The notes under the pieces: model-generated | Told to the model about the DNA's origin: nothing | What the model saw: only the letters and a program-made list of their open reading frames with translations | Database searches by the model: none | Program-made: the position numbers and the translations under genes | Origin: Xestospongia muta | Taxonomy: Eukaryota > Porifera > Demospongiae > Haplosclerida > Petrosiidae | Direction of reading: 5' to 3' | Assembly (NCBI GenBank): GCA_963693285.1 | Contig: OY848919.1 | Span: forward strand, 5,610,136 to 5,674,135 | Length of the DNA stretch: 64,000 nucleotides | Part shown: one piece after another, positions 1 through 12,514 of the stretch | How positions within the stretch are numbered: the first letter of the stretch is position 1 | How the letters are laid out: each line of letters starts with the position of its first letter

Positions 1-3000
1 ATGACATCTTTCCAGTTAATTCATCCTCAGATTTAGAGCAGTACCTGTGTAACACAACATGGTCCTCTCAATACCTTGTGTTATTGTTAAACAGTTCTGT
101 TAACTTCACCATTTCACCTGGTAAATTCTGTCAAGTGGCAACTCAACAAAGAAGCATAATTGAAATACGCAGTAATTCTTCTACAGAATCGGCAAATATA
201 ACATGTGTTCATAATGACACATGGCAGACATTTTCGCAGCCAAGACGAGGTCTAGTTTTCTTCAACTCTCAAGTGACTCTTAAACATTTGGTGATTAAGA
301 ATTGTGGTACATATCTCACTACTATACAAGATACTGCAATCACTGACTATCTCAATAGTTCATCTCTGTATTTCACTTCATCTCATGCTGCTACCTTAGT
401 CTTTGTTCATTGTCAGGTCGATATAAGTCGAGTTAACATCTACTACTCATATGGGTTTGCTATGATTGGTGTAAACTTATATAACTCTACTATTGATAGT
501 GTTAGTATGTCTAATTCATCATATAGTCTTGAAATTTATCAAACTAACAACCAAAGTATTGGAAGTGGCTTTCTTCTTCATTACATGGATATTAACAATG
601 CTTTTCAAGAAGCGAACAGTGATGAACGAGTATCTCATATGCATATTAGTGATGCCTCTTTCTTATATAACTATGATTACAACACTCATTCTTGCATTAC
701 TGATACCAACGATAACAAACATTCATCATCCTTTGAAGGCTCTAATCCTATTGTCAATGCAGCAGGACTAACAATACTTTACACACAACAGAATACTAGT
801 GGTCAGGTGTCAGTTTATATAACTGAGTCACATTTTGTTTATAATACTGGTAGTTTTGCAAGTGGTATGTTTATTTTACATCATCACGCTATTGCTGTCA
901 CTAACACAACAATTACCAATACAGTATTCAATCATAACACTAACTATCAGCACTGTCTTGGAGCAGCTATTGTGTTTTATTGGTATTCATTATTTGAATC
1001 TAGATATGAAAGTAGATTAACACAACTACATTTTTTTAACACATCATTTTTAAACCACGAAGGCATTCATAACTGGCCAATAAACAATTTGGACTATGGA
1101 GCTGTCTATATTGGTATTGTCAATCCTGGACTTGTTCATGTAAATATTCGTTTTAGTAGATGTACATTTTCAAAAAATGTTGCTGCAAATACAGGAGCTT
1201 GTCTATATGCCAGAGTCTATCAGTTTGATGACAATACAGGTGATGTCTCTATTACATTGGACAGTACTAATGCGACAAAGAATTCTCAATATACAAGAAT
1301 CCCATTTGTATCATCAGCTGGTATTTTTTATTTTCACAGAATTCATAAAGTTAACATCACTGGGACATCTAACTTCAGTAACAATTATGGATCAGTCATA
1401 AATTCTAAAGGCTCAAATGTCTATCTATCTGGTAATTTAACTTTTAATAATAATCACGCCACAAATGGTGCTGCAATTCTTCTCGTAGGCAGCTGTCAAT
1501 TACATTTTATGAGCGAAGTTATAGCCAAGTTTACTAATAATTGGGCTGAGTTAATGGGAGGAGCTATATATGCTAGAGGTGATGGAAAGTGCGCCATACA
1601 CATTGATTGAAATGTTGAACAAGTAATGTTCTCAGACAATGAAGCAAGAAGAGCTGGAATATCAATATATGCAGAGCCTATATTCTCATGTTATATCAAC
1701 AACTCAGACTTTCTTAAGTCTCCTGATAAAATAATGGCATATTATTATCAACACTTCAATTTTACCAATACGAAATCAAAATCTTCTTTGCTTCAGGTTT
1801 CGACTATTTCACAAACACTTACAGAAGGTGCTGACGTGCGACCACCTCTACAAATATATCCAGGACAGGAAATTTATTACTGTATTTCAGCTAGAGATGC
1901 TCTTGATAGAAACGTTTATTCTACCATAGCAATTGATATTGTTAGAAATTATTCTCAACATACTATTCCTAAAACAACAAAAACTGTGGTTGTCTTTTGA
2001 TGACCAAGAACAACTGATACAAGAAGGCAAAAATTGCACAAACATTAGTGTGACTGTTCATATAAATAACAACAGTATTATTATATCTGGAATGATTGTA
2101 TTCTCTCTGTCCACACAACCAGCAATTTTAACAAAAAGTGTCAAAATTTATCCATGTCCACTGGGATTTGTTTTGAATAAGACAACGGGAGTCTGTGAAC
2201 TTTCATCTTCATTTGATAACTTGAGAAAACATCATCACCTTACAATCCCCATTGTTGGTAATGTGAGTAGACAGACAATAACAAGACTTTTCCCATTTAT
2301 CTCTTGGGCAGGAATAATAGAATATGAGAACAAAACAAAGACACAATTTGGTGTATTTTTATCTTGTCCAATTGGACATTGTAATAGCAATCAGACACTA
2401 CCTTACTTCTACAGTGGTGACTTATCATCTAATCAAAGCTTTAAATTGTCAGATGGTATCACTGACTATCATCCACCATTGTGTTTATATCAACGTGAAG
2501 GAACATTATGTGGTAGATGTAGTGAGCGATTAAGTGTGGTATTTGGGTCTACAGAATGTCAACATTGTAGCAATGCTTGGATAACATCAGTAATTATTTA
2601 TCTAGTCATTGGCCCACTTCTTATTTACCTGTTATATGCTCTTAAACTTACATTAACAAGTGGTACACTGAATGGAATTATATTCTATGCTCAGGCTGCT
2701 AATTGTGGTTTGCTTGACATGTTAAGATATCACTACTTTAAATCTTCACTTGATGGATTGTCAAGATTTGCTATATTTATTATCCATGTTTTAAATCTTG
2801 AGACAGGCTATCCTAGATGTTTTTACAATGGAATGACAGAGTTATGGAAAACTAGCTTTCATTTTGTGTTTCCGCTTTATCTTCTGACAATAGTCATTGT
2901 CCTGATTATCCTCAGTCGTTTTTCGCCAAAGCTTTCCAATAGAATAGCTCATTCCTCAGTTCAAGTACTGGTTACTGTTGTACACCTCTCTTTCTCAAGA

Positions 3001-3792
3001 CTACTCCTTCAATTGATCAATGTAATGACATATGCTGAGGTTTACACATCCAATGATATACATTATGTTTGGTATTTAGATGGTACTGTCAAGTATGGTG
3101 GATACTCTCATCGTATACTAATGATAGTGACTCTGATAATAGTTCTTGGTTTACTGTTACCATATGTACTTCTACTTCTCTTTGCTAAACCACTTAGACC
3201 ACTAGCATGTACCAATAAGTACTTACGACCTATTCTAGAAGCTATCCATGCTCCTTATAAAGAAGGTAAACAATATTGGTTTACATTACGTCTTCTGTTA
3301 CTATGTGCTATGTATGGTGTATATGCCAAATATAGAGCTACTGATCTTTATTCTCTCTTTTTCACAACAAATCTAATGTTGGTAATTTTCCTTGTCATTC
3401 AAGCATATATCAAACCATTTAGAAGTAAATTTATCAATCTTCTTGATAGTGGTTTGGTGATGAACATAACACTTATTTACCTCACTTATTACTATCTTTT
3501 TTACAAGGATACATTAATTATAAAAATAATTTGTTTTTCTTCTGTGTTTTTGACATTTGTTACATTAGTGATAGTCACTGTATATCATGTACTCTGGGTT
3601 TGCAGAAAGCTTAATATAGTAAAAAGATGGTTTGAAAGCAAATGTGAGAAACTTCGTCCGTGGTATATGAAAGTTTCATCATTTACTCATAAAGCAACTA
3701 ACAGACAACCACTACTTACAGATGTCAATGACTCATTTTATGGTTCATGCTCAGAGTTTAGAGAGCCTGTCCTAGGACACTGCAGTGATTGA
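1..3792 (+). pseudogene. Type-1 beta-helix/multi-TM receptor copy A, 5' cut by window edge, two lesions
   Basis: The frame is open from base 3, entering about 25 residues into the protein compared with the intact copy at 26405. The ectodomain, Cys-rich module, multi-TM region and C-terminal tail (ending at 3792) are all present. Two lesions break it. An in-frame TGA at 1608-1610 stands where sister copies read I-D-S-N. One extra A in an A-run near 1978-1982 shifts the frame, which resumes in the frame read from 1933. Outside these sites it is almost the same as the copy starting at 60457, which lacks both lesions. Signal peptide and promoter lie outside the window. The role is inferred from architecture only: a cell-surface receptor or adhesion protein. 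Sequencing error at the A-run is possible; the TGA is harder to explain that way. Confidence 0.85.
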
Positions 3793-4360
3793 CTAAACAA
3801 TTTTTTTTAAGTGTGTATATTATAAACAAGTTCTCTTTGTGTGTATGTGTGTGCCTATATGAGTATATATTTATGTATGATATGTTTTGTTTGTATGTAT
3901 TATAATTATAGTTAGAAATTTAATTATATTTTTTGTATGTAAAAAACTTGGAAAAAAATTACTTTTAAAAATGACAACAGTCTGGCTTAACTAATAGAGA
4001 TTTTGAATTGACCTTGCCACAACCTAATGGTCTAACAGTTATTGGGAGTCATTTCCAATCAAAATATGTGTGTAATATGTATGTAATGATAATTATGGTA
4101 TTATGTTGTATGTGTAATTAATGCCATATCATAATGCATAATGATAACATAATCATATGATTGAAATAACTCTCAATAGTTAGTTATGGTCATTAAAATC
4201 ATAGAATAAACTAGTCCTATACATTACATATTATGCTGACTTGTACATTGTTGTACACTGAACTAATCTATATCCCAAAATTAACTATATATAACAAAAT
4301 ATGGAGTTCTGGTTCTATTAGATGTATTAACTCAAACTATTTCACAGTTTCTTGGAGTAA
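3793..4360 (+). repeat. Conserved 3' flank of type-1 copies
   Basis: The AT-rich sequence after the stop codon is shared with 16760-17360 and 30260-30880. Shared stretches include the TGTGTGTAT tract just after the gene, the ACTTGGAAA(G/A)AAAATTAC segment and the ATGCATAATGATAACAT segment. The duplicated unit therefore includes 3' UTR and downstream DNA as well as the coding sequence. Bases 4361-4643 hold nothing I recognise. Confidence 0.7.
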
Positions 4361-4643
4361 ATATATCACTAGATTAGTCTTTATCATGTTATATTAACAA
4401 ACTCTATTGACATCCATTGTATGGTGTCCCTGTTTGGTGTCACAATTCAATATCCACTTTGTTACTGTAATGGTTTTTTCATAGCTTTACAAGTGATGAT
4501 ATATACACTACATATATAGATCCAGCAATAATTAAATGGTGCTTCGTCCTTAAAAAGATCCAAATGACCCAAGACTTGTGGTACGTTGAATTAATTATAT
4601 TGAATTGCATAGTTTGGATATCTTTTAGTGGCTTAAAGATGGA

Positions 4644-5127
4644 TTCCTCAAGTACCTTGATGACTAGAAAATATCTGTGAAAGAAAGGAAGTGTTTTACC
4701 TCTGCTGAAAAGGCCAAAATGCTATTATCCTCACGAAAATTAACTGGATTAAAAATAACAGGTACATGTAATTATCCAAAGTTCATATTGCTGATATGAT
4801 TATGCATATTTTTTTGTAATTATAGTTCATTCATTTGTTGAATCGACCAAGCAGCTTCTTTCTGTATCAGGTATAGAGCTTGTGCTATCACAAAAACTCA
4901 CTAAAGACCCCATTGAAACATTTTTTGGAAATCAAAGGGCTGCTGGAGGTCGTTCTGATAACCCCTCTGTAAATTAATTTTGTTTAAATGCTGTTTCACT
5001 ACGAGTGCAACGCTCTGCTGCATTAGAACCTATTTGTGGTAACTGTGGAAAAAAACAGTGCAGTACAATTTCTAATGTTAAAGACTTGGTAATACCCCTG
5101 CCAAAAAGGCCTCGGAAATCAAAATGA
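4644..5127 (+). pseudogene. P-element (THAP9-like) transposase fossil, C-terminal part
   Basis: Two exon-like blocks are joined by an apparent intron at 4762-4825 (GTACAT...TTATAG). The first reads FLKYLDD, stop, KISVKERKCFTSAEKAKM, then LTGLKIT. The second opens with VHSFVESTKQLL, followed by the family hallmark KDPIETFFGNQRAAGGRSDN and a segment ending in LRVQRSA and CGNCGKKQ. The pattern K-x-DP-x-E-x-FFG-x-QR-x-x-GG-x-x-DNP is characteristic of P-element/THAP9-type transposases near the C-terminus. A TAG (4665-4667) stands at the usual Trp position and a TAA follows SDNPSVN. The DNA-binding THAP domain and most of the catalytic core are absent, so this is a dead remnant. I found no terminal inverted repeats. 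Confidence 0.75.
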
Positions 5128-6320
5128 TTAAACTCTTATACTTTACTATAATTGTTAATTAGTAACAAAAAATTATGGTTCATTTTGATTCATTATGTAG
5201 CCTCTTTAGTTTTTTTCTAAGATCCTTTGATTTGGTTGAAACACTCTTGTTGGCTTTCCTATACTGTTCTTTCCTTTATCAACGTGCATTTGATCCCAAA
5301 TACCAAAATTCAATAGCAGAGGTCTACATAAAAAGAAACCTGATATGATGAGTCCTACAAGGGCCTATAGCTAGCTATATCACATGCACTATATCACTTA
5401 ATGCATGCAATGCTTTCATCTGAATGTCTATAGGGTATTTGATGTACTTCAATATAGAAAGTTTATCGTATAGTAGTAGGTTATTTAGAACTAAGTTTTG
5501 TAAGTACATTTTGTTGGATTCAAGATCAATTTATTACTTTTCATACACGCATGCAAATTACATGTATGTCTTCCAAGTAATTAGCAAATTTACCAAATCA
5601 TCCTGCCAACCTATATGGCATTTTCTTGTGATCTTACCTAAAGACATGTTCATAGATCTCCAAATTGTTTTTAAATAGCATACTAGCAAAACCAACAATT
5701 TTTCTACTAAATCCATCAATGAAACAAATGTGATTTACTTCATATCTGACTAACTCTAACAGTAACTGCTAACAGTATTACTTATCTGAAGATAAGTTGG
5801 CCTGGAGGTTTTGTGAATATTTTCTCAGTTCCAAAACCTTTTGATAGATTGTATGCTAGCCCCCTGATGTTTGGAATTCTTTTTTTAAGTACTCAGACAA
5901 GTCTTTGTATGTCCATTGTTCTTGTTCAATTTTTAGTATAACCAAGTCTTCAATATCAATCAATTGTACCAACATGATTTAACTGATGTTAAGATATAGT
6001 ATTGCACAATAGTAATCTGATTTGCCTGATTATGTATACGTACTTACGCTTTAAATGTAAAATTAAATACCATATATATAATGTATTAGACAAACTGACA
6101 GAAGTCAATTTTGAGACAAAATACCTACCAGTTAGAGCCTGTAGCACCAATTCTTGAGAGTGAGTAACAATGTAAGAACAGAGACTAACATCAGAGTGTC
6201 AAAGATCTGAGATAGAGAGACGAATTGGGAACACAAGCAGGACAAAGTCCTATTTTATAAATAATAGTCAACTGATCTGACCTAACTCAATTGAAAAATA
6301 TTTTTTTTTCGTTTCTTAGG
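5128..6320. other. Intergenic, nothing recognised
   Basis: AT-rich sequence without a convincing coding frame, RNA gene or repeat that I can identify. A short open frame at 5424-5678 has no recognisable motif and low-complexity composition. Confidence 0.5.
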
Positions 6321-6323
6321 AAG

Positions 6324-6398
6324 AATTCGGCGCGTAATGGCGGAAATCGTGTCTTGGAATAATTTCGGCGCGTAATGGCGAAAATAGTGTCTTGGAAT
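6324..6398. repeat. Tandem 37-38 bp direct repeat, CpG-rich
   Basis: Two adjacent copies (6324-6360 and 6361-6398) share the core CGGCGCGTAATGGCG and the end GTGTCTTGGAAT, with few differences. A third partial echo (AAATGGCGGAAAT) follows at about 6410. The CpG content is far above the surroundings, suggesting a recently inserted or foreign piece. Confidence 0.8.
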
Positions 6399-6419
6399 TT
6401 CAGGATATGAAATGGCGGA

Positions 6420-6620
6420 AATATACTCTGATCATACTGGATTACTCAATGATGCTTAACTTGATCTTTATTTTCATGACAACGTGGTTTTTTCTTATTA
6501 AACATCAAGATGCAATAATTAAAATATTTATGCAAGTCAGGCTTACAATTTTGTCTTTTTTGTTTTTTTTCTACCGTGTTTTCTTGGTTAAAAGAAATTG
6601 TTACCCTTAATACAAGCATT
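6420..6620 (+). pseudogene. Type-3 family fragment, last membrane segments
   Basis: The frame through this stretch reads ILDYSMMLNLIFIFMTTW then FLIKHQDAIIKIFM. It matches the late transmembrane region seen in the fragment around 24570-24700 (same DNA, with lesions) and is related to LDCSMMFNLIF at about 18630. The following bases, to about 6960, also parallel 24740-25350, apart from the MITE present only there. It is a 3' remnant of a third branch of the receptor family, joined directly to the CpG-rich repeat upstream. Confidence 0.65.
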
Positions 6621-7036
6621 CTTCAATTCATTTACTATATAAAGAAAAGGTCTGTTGTTGATGAACAACAATGTTCTCAAATGCAGTGATTCTTTCTATG
6701 ATTCAAGTAAATTCTCTTTTAAATTGATAATTCTCTTTCTTAAGAGCAGTAATTTTCATGAATGTAAGAATTATTAGCTCTTAGATTATTTACTTGTTTA
6801 TTTCATTATGTATATTTGTAACTTTTTGTTGATGTCAAGGGAATTATAGTAAATATATGTTTTGTTTGATAGTGTTTTTGTAGATAATACTGTTTTGAGT
6901 GTTACAGGTTTCATTTTTATAATGACAACATAGGTATCATATTAATTTATTGTCAAACAGAAAATGTTATAAGCCATTTTGAAGTAATGTGTTTAATTGT
7001 TTATTTTCATAATCATGTTTATAAAGCACTAACAAG

Positions 7037-7044
7037 TATAAATA
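7037..7044 (+). promoter_or_regulatory. TATA-like element of copy B
   Basis: TATAAATA lies about 58 bases before the ATG at 7102, in a block (about 7025-7101) conserved upstream of four type-1 starts. The shared context is CACTAAC-(A/G)-AGTA then the TATA-like run, and then GAAACGAT(C/T)GAA and the bases TTGTC directly before ATG. Conservation plus position support a core promoter; no transcription evidence is available. Confidence 0.6.
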
Positions 7045-7101
7045 GAGTAGCTAGTAAACAGACATACTCTAGAAACGATCGAACGTTAAAGCTACATTGT
7101 C

Positions 7102-10100
7102 ATGTGGCCGATATTCTTTTACGTTTTGTCAATTCTCTTTTCTTGCTTTATGCCATGTACCGGAAAGAGTAATGACATCTTTCCAGTTAATTCATCTTCT
7201 GATTTAGAGCAGTACCTGTGTAACACAACATGGTCCTCTCAACAACACCTTGTGTTCTTGTTAAACAGTTCCGTTAACTTCACCATTTCATCTGGTGAAT
7301 TCTGTCAAGTGGCAACTCAACAAAGAAGCATAATTGAAATACGTAGTGATTCTTCAACAGAATCAGCAAATATAACATGTGTTCATAATGATACACGGCA
7401 GACATTTTCGCAGCCAAGACGAGGTCTAGTTTTCTTCAACTCTCAAGTGACTCTTAAACATTTGGTGATTAAGAATTGTGGTACTTATCTCACTACCATA
7501 CAAGATACTGCAATCACTGACTACCTCAATGGTTCATCTCTGTATTACACTTCATCTCATGCTGCTGCCTTAGTCTTTGTTCATTGTCAGGTCAATATAA
7601 CTCACGTTAACGTCTACTACTCATACGGGTTTGCTATGATTGGTATAAATTTATATAACTCCACTATCAATAATGTTATTATGTCTAATTCATCATATAG
7701 TCTTGAAATTTACCAAACTAACAAACAGAGTATTGGATGTGGCTTTCTTCTTCATTACATGGATATTAACAATGCCTTTCAAGAAGTGAACAGTGATAAA
7801 CAAGTATCTCATATGCATATTCGTGATACCTCTTTCTCATATAACTATGATTACAACACTCATTCTTGCATTACTGATACCTACTATAACAAACATTCAT
7901 CATCTTCTGGTGGTTCCAATCCTATAGTCAATGCAGCTGGACTAACAATATTGTACACACAACAGAATACTAGTGGTCAGGTGTCAGTTCATATAAGTGA
8001 GTCACATTTTTTTTATAATAAAGGTAGTTTTGCAGGTGGTATGCTCATTTTACAATATCACACTATTGCTGTCACTAACACAACAATTACCAATTCAGTA
8101 TTCAGTCGTAACATTAACTATCAGCACTGTCATGGAGCAGCTGTTGTGTTTTATTGGTGGTATTCATTACCTAAATCTAAAAATGAAAGAAGATTAACAC
8201 CACTTTATTTTGATAACACATCATTTTTTAAGCACAAAGGCATTGATAACAGACCAATAAACAATTTGGACTATGGAGCTGTCTATATTGGTATTGTAAA
8301 TCCTGGACTTGTTCATCTTAATATTTTTTTTAGTAGATGTACATTTTCAGAAAATTTGGTTGCAAATACAGGAGCTTGTCTATATGCCACAGTCTATCAG
8401 TTTGATGACAATACAGGCAATGTCTCTATTACATTGGACAGTACTATTGCAACAAAGAATTCTCAATATATTAGAATCCCATTTGTATCATCAGCAAGTA
8501 TTTTTTATTTCCAAAGAATTGCTAAAGTTAACATCACTGGGACATCTAACTTCAGTAACAATTATGGATCAGTTATAAGTTCTAAAGGCTTAAATGTCTA
8601 TCTATCTGGTAATTTAACTTTCAATAATAATCACGCCACAAATGGTCCTGCAATCCTTCTCGTAGGCAGCTGTCAATTACATTTTATGAGCGAAGTTAAA
8701 GCCAAGTTTACTAATAATTGGGCTGAGTTAATGGGAGGAGCTATACATGCTAGAGGTGATGGAAAGTGCGCCATACAAATTGACTCAAATGTTAAACAAG
8801 TAATTTTCTCAAACAATGAAGCAAGAAGAGCTGGATTATCAATATATGCAGAGCCGATATTCTCATGTTATATCAACAAATCAGACTTTCTTACATCTCC
8901 TCATGAAACAATGGCATATTATTATCAACACTTCAATTTTACCAAAACAAAATCAAAATCTTCTTTGCTTCAGGTTTCGACTATTTCACAAACACTTACA
9001 GAAGGTGCTGACGTGCGACCACCTCTACAAATATATCCAGGACAGGAAATTTATTACTGTATTTCAGCTAGAGATGCTCTTGATAGAAACGTTTATTCTA
9101 CCATAGCAATTGATATTGTTAGAAATTATTTAAAGCATAATATTCCTAAAAAAACAAAACTGTGGTTGTCTTTTGATGATCAAGAACAACTTATACAAGA
9201 AGGGAAAAAATGCACAAACGTTAGGATGACTGTTCATATAAATGATCAATCCAATATTATAATTAATGGAATGATTGTATTCTCTCTGTCCACACAACCA
9301 GCAATTTTAACAAAAAGTGTCAAAATTTATCCATGTCCACTGGGATTTGATTTAAATAAGACAATAGGAGTCTGTGAACTTTCATCTTCAGTTGATAACT
9401 TGAGAAAACATCATCACCTTACAGTCCCCATTATTGGTAATGTGAGTAGTCAGACAATAACAAGACTTTTCGCATTTATCTCTTGGGCAGGAACAATAGA
9501 ATATGAGAACAAAACAAAGACACAATTTGGTGTATCTTTAGCTTGTCCAATTGGATATTGTAATAGCAATCACACACTACCTTACTTCTACAGTGGTGAC
9601 TTATCATCTAATCAAAGCTTTAAATTGTCAGATGGTATCACTGACTATCATCCACCATTGTGTTTATATCAACGTGAAGGAACATTATGTGGTAGATGTA
9701 GTGAGGGATTAAGTGTGGTATTTGGGTCTACAGAATGTCAGCATTGTAGCAATACTTGGATAACATCAGTAAGTATTTATCTAGTCATTGGCCCACTTCT
9801 TATTTACCTGTTATATGCTCTCAAACTTACATTAACAATTGGTACATTCAATGGAATTATATTCTATGCTCAGGCTGCTAATGTGGGGATACTAGATATG
9901 TTAAGTGTTTACAATGGAAGAATGGAAGTAGTAAGAAAAATATCAGTTGTTCTACTTTCATTTCTAAATCTTGGTCTTGGATTTCCTCTATGCTTTTATG
10001 ATGGAATGACAGAGTGATGGAAAGCTGATCTCAGTTTACCGTTTCCACTCTATCTACTGATAATAGTTGTTGTCCTCATTATCTTTAGCCATTTCTCTCT

Positions 10101-10919
10101 AAGTCTTTCCAATAGAATAGCTGACTCCTCAGTTCAAGTACTAGTTACTGTTGTACACCTTTCTTTTGGACGACTATTAGGTGCAATTATCAATACCTTT
10201 ACACCAGCTAAAGTCTTTACTTCAGAGCAGACATGTCATGTATGGTATTGGGATGGGTCTGTTGAATATGGTAGTAAAGGACATATTACTCTTATGATAA
10301 TCACATCATTGGTTGTCTTCCCTCTCCTGTCATCCTATGTTCTCCTTCTCCTTTTTGCTAAACCTCTTAGACATTGGATATGTGCCAATGAATACACAAG
10401 ACCAATACTTGAAGCTATCCATGCTCCATATAAGGATGATAAGCAGTACTGGTTTGTAGCTTGCCTCTTACTTCTTATTATGATATACATATTGTACAGT
10501 ATTAAACCTTATGCTCAAGTTATCTATATAGTTATTGCCTCAATATTGTTCTTATTCATAATTGGTCAGGCTATTATTAGACCATATCTGAGTAACTTTA
10601 ATAACCTGTTAGATTGTTGGCTTCTTTTTAACTTTGCCTTTGTATATATCACAACATGGTTTCTGCTATACTCCTGTTATTTATTACTCTGTTCATAGTA
10701 GTGGTCTATCATATCCTGTTCATTACAGGACAACTAAAGAAAGTACAAAGAAAAGTCAATATGATTTATACAAGAATCAGTCAGCATTTGTCACACATCA
10801 ATCATAAATACAACAATTATGGTAACCAAACATCTCGTCGTTTACCATTACAAGATGCAAATGATTCCTTTTATGAGTCATGTCATAACTACAGAGAGCC
10901 AATGTTGGGCTCATATTAA
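7102..10919 (+). pseudogene. Chimeric receptor copy B: type-1 ectodomain on type-2 membrane region
   Basis: ATG at 7102 opens a signal peptide (MWPIFFYVLSILFSCF). The type-1 ectodomain and Cys-rich region follow, and the first frame ends at TGA 10015-10017, where sisters have Leu in TELWK. The same frame continues to 10698. A deletion/frameshift near 10655-10675 then moves the tail into another frame (10656-10919), ending DANDSFYESC...REPMLGSY. Up to about 9850 the protein is type 1. From GTFNGIIFYAQAANVGILDM onward it follows type 2 (19832-23604) instead of the GLLDMLRYHYFKS form, so recombination in the conserved FYAQAAN block is likely. With two lesions it should not give a full receptor, though a secreted or one-TM product ending at 10014 is conceivable. 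Confidence 0.85.
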
Positions 10920-11765
10920 TAAGTATCTTTGTTTTCATTGTGTGCACCTTAGTTCAAATGTCTGCTCTGTTTGCTTTGTTAGTTCACATATATACTATCT
11001 TAGTATTGATTACACAACTTTAATATAAAATATTTCTTACTTTATACTTTTACATATAATGTTTGCTATTTGCTGAGCACAATAATATATTATCTATGAA
11101 GATAATTATAGTATGTAAACTAAAGTACATATAGGGTTTTGCAGATTTGTTAATTAGTGGTTCAGTTTTTGCCAGCACTTTTAGTACGAAATATTTCTTA
11201 ACAATGTTCATTCACGTGTCCTTTGTTACTCTACTCATATTTAAGTAACTTTCTGGTGTTGTTGAAATAGTTAATGAAATATATATTTTTTCAGTTCATA
11301 TCTACTTGAAGTTGACAAGATATTACAATATTTACATCATTTCCTGTATTGTAGAGTGTCTAAGTTTATTCTTTGTCATCATATGACATTGAGTATTATC
11401 CACACCAGTTGTTTTTAAAATGATATTGAAATTTAAGGAAGTGTTTTAGTAAATTCAAGAACCAAGACACTACAATATCATATAATTAATTTAGTAAAAA
11501 TGCATAATGTACAATACAATAAATTTTACCTATTCATTTTGATAAAGACAAATTATTTATGGTGTCAAAACATTTTCTAGATATGTATATTGTATTAAAC
11601 AGGTACTATAGATAATGTAATTATCTAGACTTATGCAATCTTTTGAATCTGCCTATAATTTAGAGAGATTTACAAGCTCAAACTTAACATGAATAGAAAT
11701 TAATATGAAGAGTGTTTATTAGCAGATATGCATTAAATAAAAGAAAATCATTCATATAGCAGTTA
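10920..11765. other. Intergenic, nothing recognised
   Basis: AT-rich sequence downstream of copy B with no supported coding frame, RNA gene or repeat. Confidence 0.5.
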
Positions 11766-11769
11766 TTAA

Positions 11770-12090
11770 TGTGTTCACATCAGCTGACATTTACTCTGCA
11801 ACCACGACTTACAATGTTTAGTATTGGGAAGGGTCAGTTAAAAAATATGGTGAATTGCTATCCCTCTCTTACCACACATTGTTCTTTGCTCATTTTTGCT
11901 GGACCAATACAATGTACAAAAGTAAATGATTATGTCTGATCTCTACAAGAAGGAAAGGAGCATTGGTTTATAACTCAATTTTTTTGTTAGTAAGTACATG
12001 TATTTTTTTCTTACTACAAGCAGTAAATTATTTTATAACATATGTGATAGCCTCACCAATAATGACATTATTCTTACTTTAAAGAAAAAA
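11770..12090 (+). pseudogene. Type-3 family fragment
   Basis: The DNA parallels 24185-24540 and 59470-59800. Recognisable pieces include TADIYS-like codons, YWEGSVKKYG (the family YWDGSVKYG loop) and the CTCTTTGCTCA run of the LLFA segment. Stops and shifts occur throughout. It is directly followed by the upstream block that elsewhere precedes type-1 genes. Confidence 0.6.
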
Positions 12091-12480
12091 ATCACTAAAC
12101 TGGTCCATGTCCAGCCATTATATTATTATTCATTAATGTTTTACATGTACACAATTGTCTATTACAGATCCATAATACCTGTTATTGATGGACAATATTA
12201 TGTTTTCATAACATTAATTTCTGTTGGCTTTCAATTTCCTTTGTTTATTGTAACTTTAGCTTATAGTATGCAGTAGTCATGTAGAGTCTGTATTGTTATA
12301 TGTTACTATTGAAAGTGACAAATACATCTATTGATTTAATTTAACTTTATTTTATTTTTCTACCTACAAACCAATTTTCTCTATCACAAGTCCTATGCCA
12401 ATGTGCTTTCTGAATTATTTGCTGCTATTTACTAATCTGAACTGCAGGTATATATTGTTGTGGAGAACTGTATCGTAAAA
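12091..12480 (+). repeat. Upstream block normally found before type-1 genes (orphan copy)
   Basis: Closely related to 25735-26130, 38640-39010 and 59797-60200. All share the run AAATCACTAA and sequence around CATAACATTAATTTCTGTT, and end near AACTGTATC(A/G)TA. Here it leads into a type-2 fragment instead of a type-1 start, so the promoter-proximal half and gene 5' end were lost by rearrangement. Confidence 0.7.
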
Positions 12481-12514
12481 GATCTCATTAACAAATGATT
12501 AAAAAACTCTTGGT

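Noticed and set aside
493..771. A hydrophobic +1-frame open frame that recurs at 61019-61297 and within 13212-13715
   Set aside because: It overlaps the real ectodomain frame and recurs only because the paralogous DNA is conserved. No separate start context or codon signal.
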